Shown one piece after another: positions 1 through 9,002 of a stretch of DNA of 64,000 nt. The position numbers and the translations under genes were made by a program. The notes under the pieces were generated by a model. It ran no database searches and was not told where the DNA came from. It was given only the letters and a program-made list of their open reading frames with translations. How positions within the stretch are numbered: position 1 is the first letter of the stretch; every line of letters starts with the position of its first letter. This stretch comes from Glandiceps talaboti (taxonomy: Eukaryota; Hemichordata; Enteropneusta; Spengelidae), in NCBI RefSeq assembly GCF_964340395.1, contig NC_135568.1:18956748-19020747 (forward strand), in the 5' to 3' direction.

Positions 1-178
1 ACTGCTTACCATACACAATTCAAAAAATGCTGTCCCTACACAATTCAAAAAATGCTTACCCTACGGAATTCAAAAAATGCTTACCGTACATAATTCAAAA
101 AATGCTTACCCTACGGAATTCAAAAAATGCTTACCCTACGGAATTCAAATAATGATTACCGTACATAATTCAAAAACT
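1..178. repeat. Tandem repeat, about 27-bp unit
   Basis: Units of the form ATTCAAAAAATGCTTACCCT with ACGG/ACAC/ACAT variants repeat about six times and continue off the left edge. Confidence 0.85.
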
Positions 179-1187
179 TTCAAAACGCGATTTAAATAAA
201 ACAATCAATATTTACAGCAACAAGAGAGTAGAAAAGAATCAATATATTTCTAACTGTTCAGCAAAAGTTGGTGGCAAAATTATGATCGACACATGTTGGT
301 TTTTTTTTGTATTTAAAAGATTTTTTTATTGGAGTAAAAAAGAAGTTATACATAGCAGGTTTTTACAGTATCTGGATAAAACACAAAATGATTTCTTTAC
401 AGAATTCAAACTTAGTTTTCTATTCCCTACCTAATGCTGGGTCTTGGACAATGTACTTTAGATAACTTCCCCATTTCTTTATGTGTGAGTTGAGCTTATG
501 CCTCCTATTTGCAATATTATACTCAATTTTCTGTATTGATTGTACATAGTTCTTATATGCTCTAAAGTCCAATGTCTCTTTTTTACATCGACAGATGTAG
601 ATATATCACTTGCCAAGCAGTATAAGAAAATTTACAAAACACGATAAAGTTGAATCTCAAAGGATTATTTGCCTGTCTTTTGGTCTACAGTGCAATTCTA
701 ATTTTCTGCCCCATAGCATGAAAAAACTTTCCCAAAATAACTGTACCTGTTCACACTCACAGAATAAGTGGAGCAGTCACATGTTGTTAATACTCCCACA
801 ATTTGAAGAAGTGAGTGGAGCAGCGAACGAAGTGCTTGTTTAGAATTCCTCGGCAATGCTATGATGAAGAGTTAGTCAGTCATTTTATCATGCCGTTCAT
901 GTCTGTCATGCTTTTCTAATGAAAAAAGTTAAATAGGTTAGATCATGTATCAACTGAACCATAAATGGAGGAGTTATTGAACTGAACCATAAATGGAGGA
1001 GTTATTGAACTGAATGTTTAGTTGTCAAAGCATATAGGAAGCAGACAATAAATAATACGATAGCAAGAAAGTGTTAAAATTGTGTCAAACATGGTGGGTT
1101 TTGTTCAATATGGCGGATAAGTTAACGTCATTGACAGTCATGGCAACCTACTAAGCACATAGCATGGGTGTACAAACCTTTGCTTTA

Positions 1188-1319
1188 CCTCAGACCACTA
1201 TAGTTTATAGTGGTCTGAGGCGATACTAAAAACACATGTTTTGATGTAGTCTGTGAGGTACTCCATGACGGGGCGCCCTCACACATCGAGGGCGAGTGAC
1301 ACGACGTATCTTACAGTCT
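1188..1319. repeat. Dispersed repeat with perfect hairpin (copy 1)
   Basis: A nearly perfect palindrome (CCTCAGACCACTATA and its complement, 1188-1220) is followed by GACGGGGCGCCCTCA and ends CGACGTATCTTACAGTCT. The same blocks recur at 14013-14268. From 180 to 1187 I see nothing coding, only a 29-bp direct duplication at about 956-1013. Confidence 0.7.
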
Positions 1320-1494
1320 CGTTTTGCTGATAATAACTTTAAAACAGGAGAGGTGTAGTAAATGAGTCATTTTATCAGCACAATACTTACCTATCAGTTC
1401 CACCTATCAGCTTCTTCGACTTGTTTTCTTCCATGATGCAACTAATACTTCAAAAAAATTATGGTTTCCATGCTTTTTTAATTACGACTCCAAT

Positions 1495-1785
1495 TCTCCT
1501 TATCGGATAGTACAATTGAATCTTTAAATCGTAATCTTAAAACTCATCTTTTTAAGCAACATTACCAGGTGTGATTTTTGATGTAATTGTATCATTTTAG
1601 GAACGTAATTTCCCAGTTATTGTTGTCACTTTAGCCTTGTTTACTTTGCAATGTTGTGTTTTGCATTTTTAACAACCACATGAGTTATTTTTGTCCATTT
1701 TCTTCATTTTCGAGTACTGTAACGAGCTCTGAGACGCAGTGTAGTGGTGCTTTCTTAGGAAATAAAATGATTATTATTAAATAAT
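1495..1785 (+). mobile_element. 5'-truncated non-LTR retrotransposon (LINE) 3' end
   Basis: A short frame reads SLSDSTIESLNRNLKTHLF and stops after about 30 codons (TGA near 1572). This resembles the last residues of LINE reverse-transcriptase ORFs of the CR1/Jockey type, where 'S-x-FK-R-LKTHLF' is typical. It is followed by a noncoding tail with GAGACGCAG...AAATAAAATGATTATTATTA, a common LINE 3' terminus. Everything upstream is missing and the frame is closed by a stop just before it, so it is a dead fragment. Confidence 0.55.
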
Positions 1786-2151
1786 GGTATATAGTACTCC
1801 AATATAGTGGAGTAGTTCATATTCCCAATTTATTGATTATATCTAAGCCTGTATTATTCCGTTTAATCTCTAAGTTCCTCACGGAATATACCGTAAGCGC
1901 CGTAAACAGTTTACTCTAATATATAATTTGAGATAAATCCAGCTCTGTATTTTGTTAACCATTTCTGTGTAATAATATGGATATGATTTAGTGAGTGCTA
2001 GGACTTAGGTAGTATAAACTATATGGAGTATAATCTTGGAGCGCTTTCTCAAGATGGCATATTTAAATAAAGGAAATAACCATATTCCTATATCAGATTG
2101 GTTTTATCTTAAGATGGTGTATATTTTCTTCTCCTGTGTTCTTATTTACAG

Positions 2152-2208
2152 GGTATCACATATGAACACGAAAACTATGTGTGTAGGGGTCACACGGAGG
2201 GTTTACCG
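2152..2208 (+). CDS. Probable upstream exon of the FGF-like gene
   Basis: The 57-base segment has a strong acceptor (pyrimidine-rich tract ending TTTACAG) and a donor CCG|GTAGGT. In the frame that enters and leaves at phase 0 it reads GITYEHENYVCRGHTEGLP with no stop, and it joins in phase to the exon at 3034. A second open frame contains a Met codon at 2161-2169 but leaves at phase 2, which suits only a weaker acceptor at 3098. I recognise no motif in the 19 residues. The variable N-terminus of FGFs lies here, so lack of similarity is expected. The exon could be spurious. Confidence 0.4.
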
Positions 2209-2230
2209 GTAGGTCGAGTTTTACTGTTTT

Positions 2231-2335
2231 ATTGTTGTTGTTGTTGTTGTTGTTGCTGTTGTTGTTGTTGTTGTTGTTGTTTTGTTGTTGTTGTTGTCAT
2301 CTTCGTTGTCGTTATTGTTGTCGTTGTTGTTCTTA
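2231..2335. repeat. TTG trinucleotide repeat
   Basis: An interrupted (TTG/TTGTCG)n tract lies just inside the intron after the exon at 2152-2208. Three copies of GGAGATCCTTCCC follow at about 2402-2440. Confidence 0.85.
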
Positions 2336-2473
2336 GTGCTGCTGCCACTTTGTAATTCAAGATAGATCACTCAATAATTACTTCAAAGGATATTACAACA
2401 CGGAGATCCTTCCCGGAGATCCTTCCCGGAGATCCTTCCCTATCTCTGTCATGTTCCACGTATACAGACAAGG

Positions 2474-2831
2474 ATGTCTGTGACGTCACATATATTACAT
2501 GTTGAGAATTGTACTCTATTAGAAACAAAATATGAAGTCTGTGACGTCACATATATTACACGTTGAGAATTGTACTCTATTAGAAACAAAATATGAAGTC
2601 TGTGACGTCACATATATTACACGTTGAGAATTGTACTCTATTAGAAACAAAATATGAAGTCTGTGACGTCACATATATTACACGTTGAGAATTGTACTCT
2701 ATTAGAAACAAAATATGAAGTCTGTGACGTCACATATATTACACGTTGAGAATTGTACTCTATTAGAAACAAAATATGAAGTCTGTGACGTCACATATAT
2801 TACACGTTGAGAATTGTACTCTATTAGAAAC
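2474..2831. repeat. 61-bp minisatellite, each unit with a CRE palindrome
   Basis: About six units with a strict 61-bp period. TGACGTCA occurs at 2481, 2542, 2603, 2664, 2725 and 2786. The consensus includes GTCTGTGACGTCACATATA and GAATTGTACTCTATTAGAAA. It lies in an intron of the FGF-like gene. Confidence 0.95.
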
Positions 2832-3033
2832 AAGATAATGGTCTCATAGCCTTTGTGGTAAATTGTAGGTTCAACACCCACAACAAGCTTTATACTGTAG
2901 AAAAGAATAATCAACCTAGTTTTCAAGTTGTTTCACATTTATGTAGAAGCTAGTTCATGTGAGCTCTAATGAGAACGATCAAGCTGTGTTTTTCTTTAGA
3001 TTCTGACTAACAACGTTCTGGTTGTTTTGATAG

Positions 3034-3151
3034 CCTAAAACATTAGAAACTGGAAACATTATACAAATGATTTCACGGGTTAATGGCAAATATGTCAGAG
3101 TACATTCAAGGACGGGCAAGATCGATAGCTCAGCGACACCTGGAGATCAAG
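3034..3151 (+). CDS. FGF-like gene, exon with first beta-trefoil strands
   Basis: The acceptor is TTTTGATAG at 3031-3033. The in-frame TAG is removed by splicing, and the frame is open to the donor CAAG|GTAAAG at 3151/3152, leaving at phase 1. The translated core is NGKYVRVHSRTGKIDSSATP. It matches the opening of the FGF fold: a strand ending in a basic residue, then a Gly-Lys-Ile-Asp turn where FGF1/2 have G-T-V-D-G. A Met codon at 3067 would give a 28-residue coding exon if it is the real start. FGF genes characteristically have their first core intron just after this region at phase 1, as here. The overlapping open frame starting at 3083 is a shadow that runs into the CATA array. Confidence 0.6.
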
Positions 3152-3215
3152 GTAAAGAATTCATTTGTTTATAACAACATACCCTATTTGATTTATAACT
3201 TTCACAAACAAAAAA

Positions 3216-3274
3216 CATACATACATAGATTACATACATGCATACATACATACATACATACATACATACATACA

Positions 3275-3306
<32 letters not shown>

Positions 3307-3322
3307 CATACATACATACATT
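3216..3322. repeat. CATA tetranucleotide array
   Basis: (CATA)n in the intron after exon 3034-3151. It creates open frames reading Thr-Tyr-Ile-His or Cys-Met-Tyr-Val on the two strands, which are not genes. Confidence 0.95.
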
Positions 3323-3741
3323 CACATGCGTAAACACGTACATACAGTCTAGTTACTGTACGAGCTACGATCATCTCCCCCTATAGTCAAATGGATTTTT
3401 CTAGCACAGCATTCCCTTCTAAAACCAACAGCATTAGTTTAATGTTTTTTGTCATTTGATATAAATGTGATGAAGTTATCGCATCCTGACTTACTTTCAA
3501 ACTGGAGATTGTGTTTGTAGTCAACTGAATGAAGTAACCAATTACAGTCACATGTCAATGAGTGATCACAGACAAGGAAGTGATGTGATGGATAATTACT
3601 GACATGCGTTGTTCATATTTTGGCCAGCAGGAAATTTAGCTAGTCAGTAGTAGAATTTGTTCGTTTGACTATACATGGAGTGAGAGAGTGGTCGTAGAAA
3701 ACGACTTCATGTATAGTAACTAGACTTCATATATACATGTG

Positions 3742-4443
3742 TGCATGCATACATACGTACCTACCAACCTATCTGCCTACCTGCCTGTCTGCCTGCCTGT
3801 CTGCCTACCTGCCTACCAACTTGTCTGCCAGCCTGCCTACCTGCCTACCAACCTACCTACCTACCTGCCTACCTGCCTACCAACCTACCTACCTACCTGC
3901 CTACCAACCTGCCTACCTACATGCCTGCCTGCCTGTCTACCAACCTACCTACCTGCCAGCCTGCCTGCCTACCTGCCTGTCTACCTACCTACCTGCCTGC
4001 CTGCCTGCCTGTCTACCAACCTACCTACCTACCTACCTGCCTGCCAGCCTCCCTGCCTACCTGCCTGTCTACCTACCCACCTGCCAGCCTGCCTGCCTGT
4101 CTACCAACCTACCTGCCTGCCTGCCTACCAACCTACCTACCTACCTGCCTGCCTGCCTGTCTACCAACCTACCTGCCTGCCTGCCTGCCTGCCTGTCTAC
4201 CAACCTGCCTGCCTACCTACCTACCTGCCTGCCAGCCTGCCTGCGTACCTGCCTGTCTACCAACCTACCTACCTACCTACCTGCCTACCTACCTGTCTAC
4301 CAACCTACCTACCTACCTATCTGCCTACCAACCTACCTGCCTGCCTGCCTGCCTGCCTGTTTACCAACCTACCTACCTGCCTGCATACCTGCCTGTTTAC
4401 CTACCTACCTACCTACCTACCTACCTACCTACCTACCTACCTA

Positions 4444-4513
<70 letters not shown>

Positions 4514-4533
4514 TGTCTACCAACCTACCTACC
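3742..4533. repeat. CCTR (CTAC/CTGC) tetranucleotide array, about 0.8 kb
   Basis: Almost 800 bases of CCTACCTGCC-type tetramers with CTGT, CCAA and CCAG variants. All three forward frames are open because the repeat has no stop codon, giving Leu-Pro-Thr-Cys-Tyr-rich translations of about 270-308 residues. It is intronic, between the exons at 3034-3151 and 4689-4801. Confidence 0.95.
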
Positions 4534-4688
4534 GTCATTTCCATATTGACTTCTCAGGTTAAATACGCACTCACATTTTGTTTTTTCTTCTTCTGCCTTT
4601 ACAACCATAGTTTTTCTTACTTTATTGTTGCTTTAGTTGTTTGCACCAATAATTCATTAATATAAATCTTTGCAATTTAATTTTGTAG

Positions 4689-4801
4689 CAAAGTTCATTG
4701 TTCAGAAGGTTGGAGATACTGGTGACAATATTATCACATTGAGATGTTTTTCTAATCCTGTCAACTATCTAACGTTGAAAAGTGGACATATCTATTCAAG
4801 T
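4689..4801 (+). CDS. FGF-like gene, middle core exon
   Basis: The 113-base exon lies between TTTTGTAG and the consensus donor GTAAGT. It enters at phase 1 and leaves at phase 0 and has no stop in that frame. It encodes KFIVQKVGD...ITLRCFSNP..YLTLKSGHIYSS. In FGF1/FGF2 the equivalent exon is 104 bases, with the same phases and the same content: I-L-L strand, G-V-I strand, then YLAM--DG-LY-S. Here the exon is nine bases longer, consistent with a three-residue longer loop around GDTGDN. This exon gives the best single support for the FGF class because its size, phase and sequence all agree. The other two frames contain stops. Confidence 0.65.
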
Positions 4802-5764
4802 GTAAGTAGGAACAATGAATTGACTTGATTTTTTGAACAGCTTACATCTTCCAAGTACGGACAAATATTCAGCACATACAGCTGTAATGATTTAGACTAT
4901 ACTAGTCAGATACTAGTGGTATACAATTGAATAAAAGTGTAGTTATTCAAAGCGTCAACGCTAAAGTTTGACTAATTTGTATGTACTGTGTTATCTACAT
5001 CATTTGCACCTATATACACACTGAGCGAGTCTTCAGTAATACAAGTAAAGGGGGAGGGCCGGGGATAAATCGGCCCGGGCTCATGTGTCAAGTATGACCT
5101 CAATTCTGTTGTGCTAGAAATTGGCCCTCCTTCAACTTTGTTTTTGTAAAACATATCCCTTGATCCTCCTGTTAAAGTAGTTCTAAAAACATGGGTTTTA
5201 AATCTGTCAGAAATGGAAAAAGATGTGAGTCCCAGAATCAATGATAAGGACCTAATCCCACCGCTGCCACCATGTTGAAAGTTTTAACGGCATTGGTTAT
5301 TTCCCAATACTACCACCAAGTATGTGAAGGTACTGCATAAAATCAATACCAGTGTTTGGAACTCATTGGCTGAACAGAAGGCAACTTATTTCCCAAAGAT
5401 TAGAAATGGCACACACCCAATATCATTGGGACCGAAGTCAACATCACAACAACATTATCCCCAGCACCTATATAAACCCAAGTGTTCCCGTTTTACATTC
5501 TGTGTTAAACACGCACCTCTCTCCTCATATGACAACCGGACTACATGGTTGTCAGCAGTGATTTCATTGGTATGGGAATTGAACCCATGCAAGTGGCAGC
5601 AATGGCATAGAACAGATGGTAGCGACGGGAAACATATTTCAAAACACCTCAATTAGTCAAAGTAAAATGTGACCCTCCCCTAATCCCATTTTCTAAAACA
5701 TGACCCTCCCCGAGAGCCAATTTCATTAGTGCTCACATTCAACTAAGTATAATTTCTCTTCCAG

Positions 5765-6019
5765 GGCCGTGGTGAGAACACATGTCGATTTCGGTTCAGT
5801 GTGATTGGTGGAGAATACATGACGTTTGAATGTGTACACAATCCATGTAGGTACATCAGTGTGTCAGAGACAGGGGCTGTTAAACCAATCAAAAGAGTAC
5901 AAGCAAAAAGAAGTGTAAATGGCCACTTTAAAATCAAAGTTACGGTAAGACATTTAGAATTGTTGTTTGGTGGCACACTTTATGATGAGGATAAGTCACA
6001 GTTTACCGAGTCATGGTGA
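5765..6019 (+). CDS. FGF-like gene, last core exon
   Basis: The acceptor is TCTTCCAG at 5764. The exon reads GRGENTCRFRFSV, then ECVHNPCRYISVSETG, then KPIKRVQAKRSVNGHFKIKV, and runs to TGA at 6017-6019. FGF counterparts are 'EEC-F-E', the strand before 'WYVAL---G', and the basic loop 'K-G-----GQKA--FLP', which in FGFs binds heparin. Lys/Arg residues are clustered in this loop here too. The Cys of ENTC matches the Cys conserved across FGFs. The stretch F-E-C-V-H-N-P-C-R-Y-I-S also nearly fits the IL-1 family signature, which expects Ser after the first two residues and Thr at the end. A consensus donor GTAAGA at 5945 could instead splice to 6249, where nine codons precede a stop. FGF genes normally end in this exon, so I favour read-through. 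Confidence 0.6.
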   Translation, partial: GRGENTCRFRFSVIGGEYMTFECVHNPCRYISVSETGAVKPIKRVQAKRSVNGHFKIKVTVRHLELLFGGTLYDEDKSQFTESW

Positions 6020-6137
6020 AATTTATTAATCTTTACATTTGTGTTTAGTGAATGCTATTTTCTCACTATAAAAAAACTTTGATGCAATCTCACCATTTTT
6101 TGTTAAAATTAGCATGGAAATCTTGCAATATTTGCAT

Positions 6138-6215
<78 letters not shown>

Positions 6216-7134
6216 CTTTAATCATGATTGTTGTTAATTCTTTAGGGCCACAGTCATACGATGTATGCGACGTAGTTACCCATGACCTTTCACATACGAG
6301 TAGGATTGCACTTCAACTTGGAACACTCAGTCCAGAACTATTTTGGGTAAAGCTCCATTATTTTGTCCGAGGTGTATGTACGTGCCGGACTTCATGTGTT
6401 GCAAGCTTCTATACACGCATAATTCTAAAATGGTGAGGACGCCCTCAATGTTGCTCACACAACAGTAGATATCTGCTAAGGAGAGAGCTGCTCAAGTTTC
6501 TTTGCAAAGTTATGTTCTGAGTTGTAATTTGTTGCTACACCTACATGGAATTGCTTTTTGGATAGTTTGGATGCAATATTTTCACGTTTGCTGCATGGAT
6601 TGACTTTCTGAGCTTTTTACATTCAGCTGATAAAAAACGTCGTAATTTTTGTCAGGTCAACTATAAATCTCATTTTTGACACTTTAATGTATGTCGTATT
6701 TAGGGATATACGATATTTGTGTGCCAAATTTTGCCGGACTAAAGTGGTGGTGGTGGTGGTGGTGGTGGTAGTGATGATGATGATAATCTTTATCAACACG
6801 GGCTACCAACGATGCAATTTGCAAGGTCACCAACGGTCAACTCCAATTAGATTTGTAATCACCCAATTATAAATATTTAGACATCACATCTAATCTAGTT
6901 ACTGGTACTAGACCGAGACATCTAATTTTGTATACGTTGTTTTCACTTTTGATATTTTGCAGACATTATTAACACATTTATCGCCCTTTTCACCGTTTTT
7001 TTGACAACAACTCTCTTTCACCAAATATAACCATAATTTGTAAGTCTCAATGCAAAACCTGATTCTACAGAATCTTTCTACATTTTATACAAAACATTTT
7101 CATAGCATCACTGAGTGCATCGTGTCCTCACCCT
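6020..7134. other. Region downstream of the FGF-like gene
   Basis: It contains a GAT array (6136-6216, translating as poly-Asp or poly-Met), a possible alternative last exon at 6249-6278, and a GGT array (6743-6770). No other exon is convincing. No clear AATAAA follows directly after the stop at 6017. Confidence 0.6.
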
Positions 7135-7529
7135 ATTCTCGCTATCTGCAATACAATTCTATGCATCACTAAGGAGTCAAATGGAACGCAGTCTCGCGAC
7201 CGCACTTGCATTTGTCGACACCTACACTTCTGGTCGCCTATGTCAATACACGTGAATGTTTCTTCCAAACAGTTTAATTTGTGACAAATAAGATAAACGC
7301 AAGTTTTAAGCTCATATAATTATGGAGGTGGGAAATTTAAATATGTACAGTATCTTTCCAGAGCAAAATTACAAGAGATGTCAAGAACTGAAAATGGGAA
7401 AGAAATATTCCTGTGTATTAACATAGCCGACCGGAAGTGTAGTTGTCGACATTAGAACGCGTTGTCACGCGACCTCGTTCCATTTGACTCCACAGTGATG
7501 TGTAGAATTGTATTGCAGGTAGCGAGAAT
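7135..7529. mobile_element. Inverted-repeat (fold-back) element, about 395 bp
   Basis: The left arm ATTCTCGCTATCTGCAATAC...GGAGTCAAATGGAACG pairs imperfectly over about 65 bp with the right arm CGTTCCATTTGACTCC...GTATTGCAGGTAGCGAGAAT. The centre is noncoding. It is a MITE-like, non-autonomous DNA transposon. Target duplication is not evident. Confidence 0.7.
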
Positions 7530-7605
7530 TACCCATGTACGCTTTTAAAAGGGTTTTTATTTGTACCAGGTTTGAACATGAATAAATATTCCTGTAAAAA
7601 AAAAA

Positions 7606-7652
7606 AGATGATGATGATAATAATGATGATGATGATGATGATGATACTGATA

Positions 7653-7706
<54 letters not shown>

Positions 7707-7712
7707 TGATAT

Positions 7713-7777
<65 letters not shown>

Positions 7778-7788
7778 TGATAATGATA

Positions 7789-7838
<50 letters not shown>
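7606..7838. repeat. GAT/ATG trinucleotide array
   Basis: (GAT)n with a few GTGATA interruptions. It directly follows AATAAATATTCCTG and an A-tract (7577-7605), so it may be the tail of an old retroposed sequence. Confidence 0.95.
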
Positions 7839-7959
7839 CGGTCTCTATTGCCTCTAGTCAGTCTTATTACGTTACTTTACTTCTCAATTTTTATTTGTCT
7901 TTGTTAATAAACTTTTCTAAAACCAGATTTAAACTGAATTCCTCCTGTCAGGCAAAACC

Positions 7960-8440
7960 ACATATGTGTTCCTTATATATTTGAATGCAAAATTCTGAAC
8001 AACAGCTATCATACATGTACCCCTTAATTGGAAATAATTACATCAAACTATGTGAAATAGCATACATAATATTGCCTCGAAAAATCTTTTATTATGCAAA
8101 TGAACCATCATGATTATAAGCTACACGAACAAGCTACTACTAAATTACTAAATTATCTGACTTTTACAGTCTGTATTCTAAAGATATTGCCTAATTATTA
8201 AAAAGATTATTTATGCAAATTACAGATCACATAAAAAGGACATAAACAACTACATCAAACATGTATGATTTGTTATGGTTGATGGATGTACCAGGTTAAA
8301 TGAAATTTGAAGTTTGCTTTCTTAAGATAAGTCTAATTACTGAAAATCAATAATTATGCAAATTATTCATTAAAACTAAAAGCTACATCAACATGATCTA
8401 AAGTAAATACAACCTTGCAATCAACTGTACTAATAATACA
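7960..8440. repeat. Dispersed AT-rich repeat, related to 54900-55330
   Basis: It shares blocks such as GGTTGATGGATGTAC, TTCTTAAGATA and ACTGAAAATCA-TAATTATG with 54900-55330 in the multiplexin intron. It is noncoding. Confidence 0.55.
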
Positions 8441-8709
8441 ATAGTACAATTGTAACGTCATAAAAGGCATACATTGACATTAATATATTACTAGAATAGT
8501 GTAATAGTGACGTTTTATGAAAGTATTTTCATCTGGGGTTTGTAGCACTTTAAATATTCCATAACTGCAACTGGGGCATTTTTTCATGAAATAACCAAAG
8601 ATATAGCCACTAAAAACTGGACAGGTCAATAACTTATATCAAAAAAATTCTTTGTATCCAGCTGCAATTGGACATTCATGATGGTGAATGTTCAAATATT
8701 CACTATTTT

Positions 8710-8950
8710 GGAACAACAGGCACTTGTTTCCCGATATATGTTCCTGAGTACAACGGATTTCTAGGATTGCCTAAGTCATCACATCGCGAAATATAAATAT
8801 ATATTTCGCGGTGTGTGGACTTACGCTATCACAGAAAGTAGTGTTATTTTACCCCTTTCATATATTATTTGCTAAGTATCTCAATATTGTTGATATTTCT
8901 TATTGTATTCTTATACGTATCTTGGGGAAAACAAGTGCCTGTGATTGGAA
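8710..8950. mobile_element. Fold-back element with nested palindrome
   Basis: The outer arms ACAGGCACTTGTTTCCC and its complement GGGGAAAACAAGTGCCTGT enclose a central palindrome ATCGCGAAATATA...TATATTTCGCGGT (8780-8817). It is noncoding and MITE-like. Confidence 0.6.
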
Positions 8951-9002
8951 CGAACACGTTTCTACTCTATACTTTAATTAAATGTAATAATATACGTCAA
9001 TA

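Larger units (their letters stand above)
2152..6019 (+). other. Gene span: FGF-like beta-trefoil ligand, four recognised exons
   Basis: This is the gene model that joins the exons 2152-2208, 3034-3151, 4689-4801 and 5765-6019. Phases agree at every junction: 0 out/0 in, 1 out/1 in, 0 out/0 in. The joined product is about 180 residues from the first recognised exon, or about 150 from the Met codon at 3067. The FGF assignment rests on three things. There is an N-terminal strand NGKYVRV followed by a TGKIDSS turn, as in the FGF 'NGG-L-R-----G-VDG' start. The middle exon ends in a YLTLKSGHIYSS strand, as in FGF 'YLAM--DG-LY-S'. The last exon begins GENTC-F-F, as in FGF 'NEEC-F-E'. FGF and IL-1 cytokines share this fold, and part of the last exon also resembles the IL-1 signature, so IL-1-like is the main alternative. 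No signal peptide or certain start is visible; a 5' exon is probably missing. Confidence 0.6.

Noticed and set aside
3099-3151. Shorter version of the FGF-like exon starting at the CAG at 3096-3098
   Set aside because: The upstream acceptor lacks a pyrimidine tract, and it would lose the NGKYVRV strand; the acceptor at 3033 keeps phase 0 with the upstream exon.
3737-4665. Three overlapping open frames of 270-308 codons, Leu/Pro/Thr/Cys-rich
   Set aside because: They are translations of a CCTR tetranucleotide array in every frame, within an intron of the FGF-like gene.
6052-6237. Poly-Asp/poly-Met protein
   Set aside because: GAT microsatellite; no family similarity.
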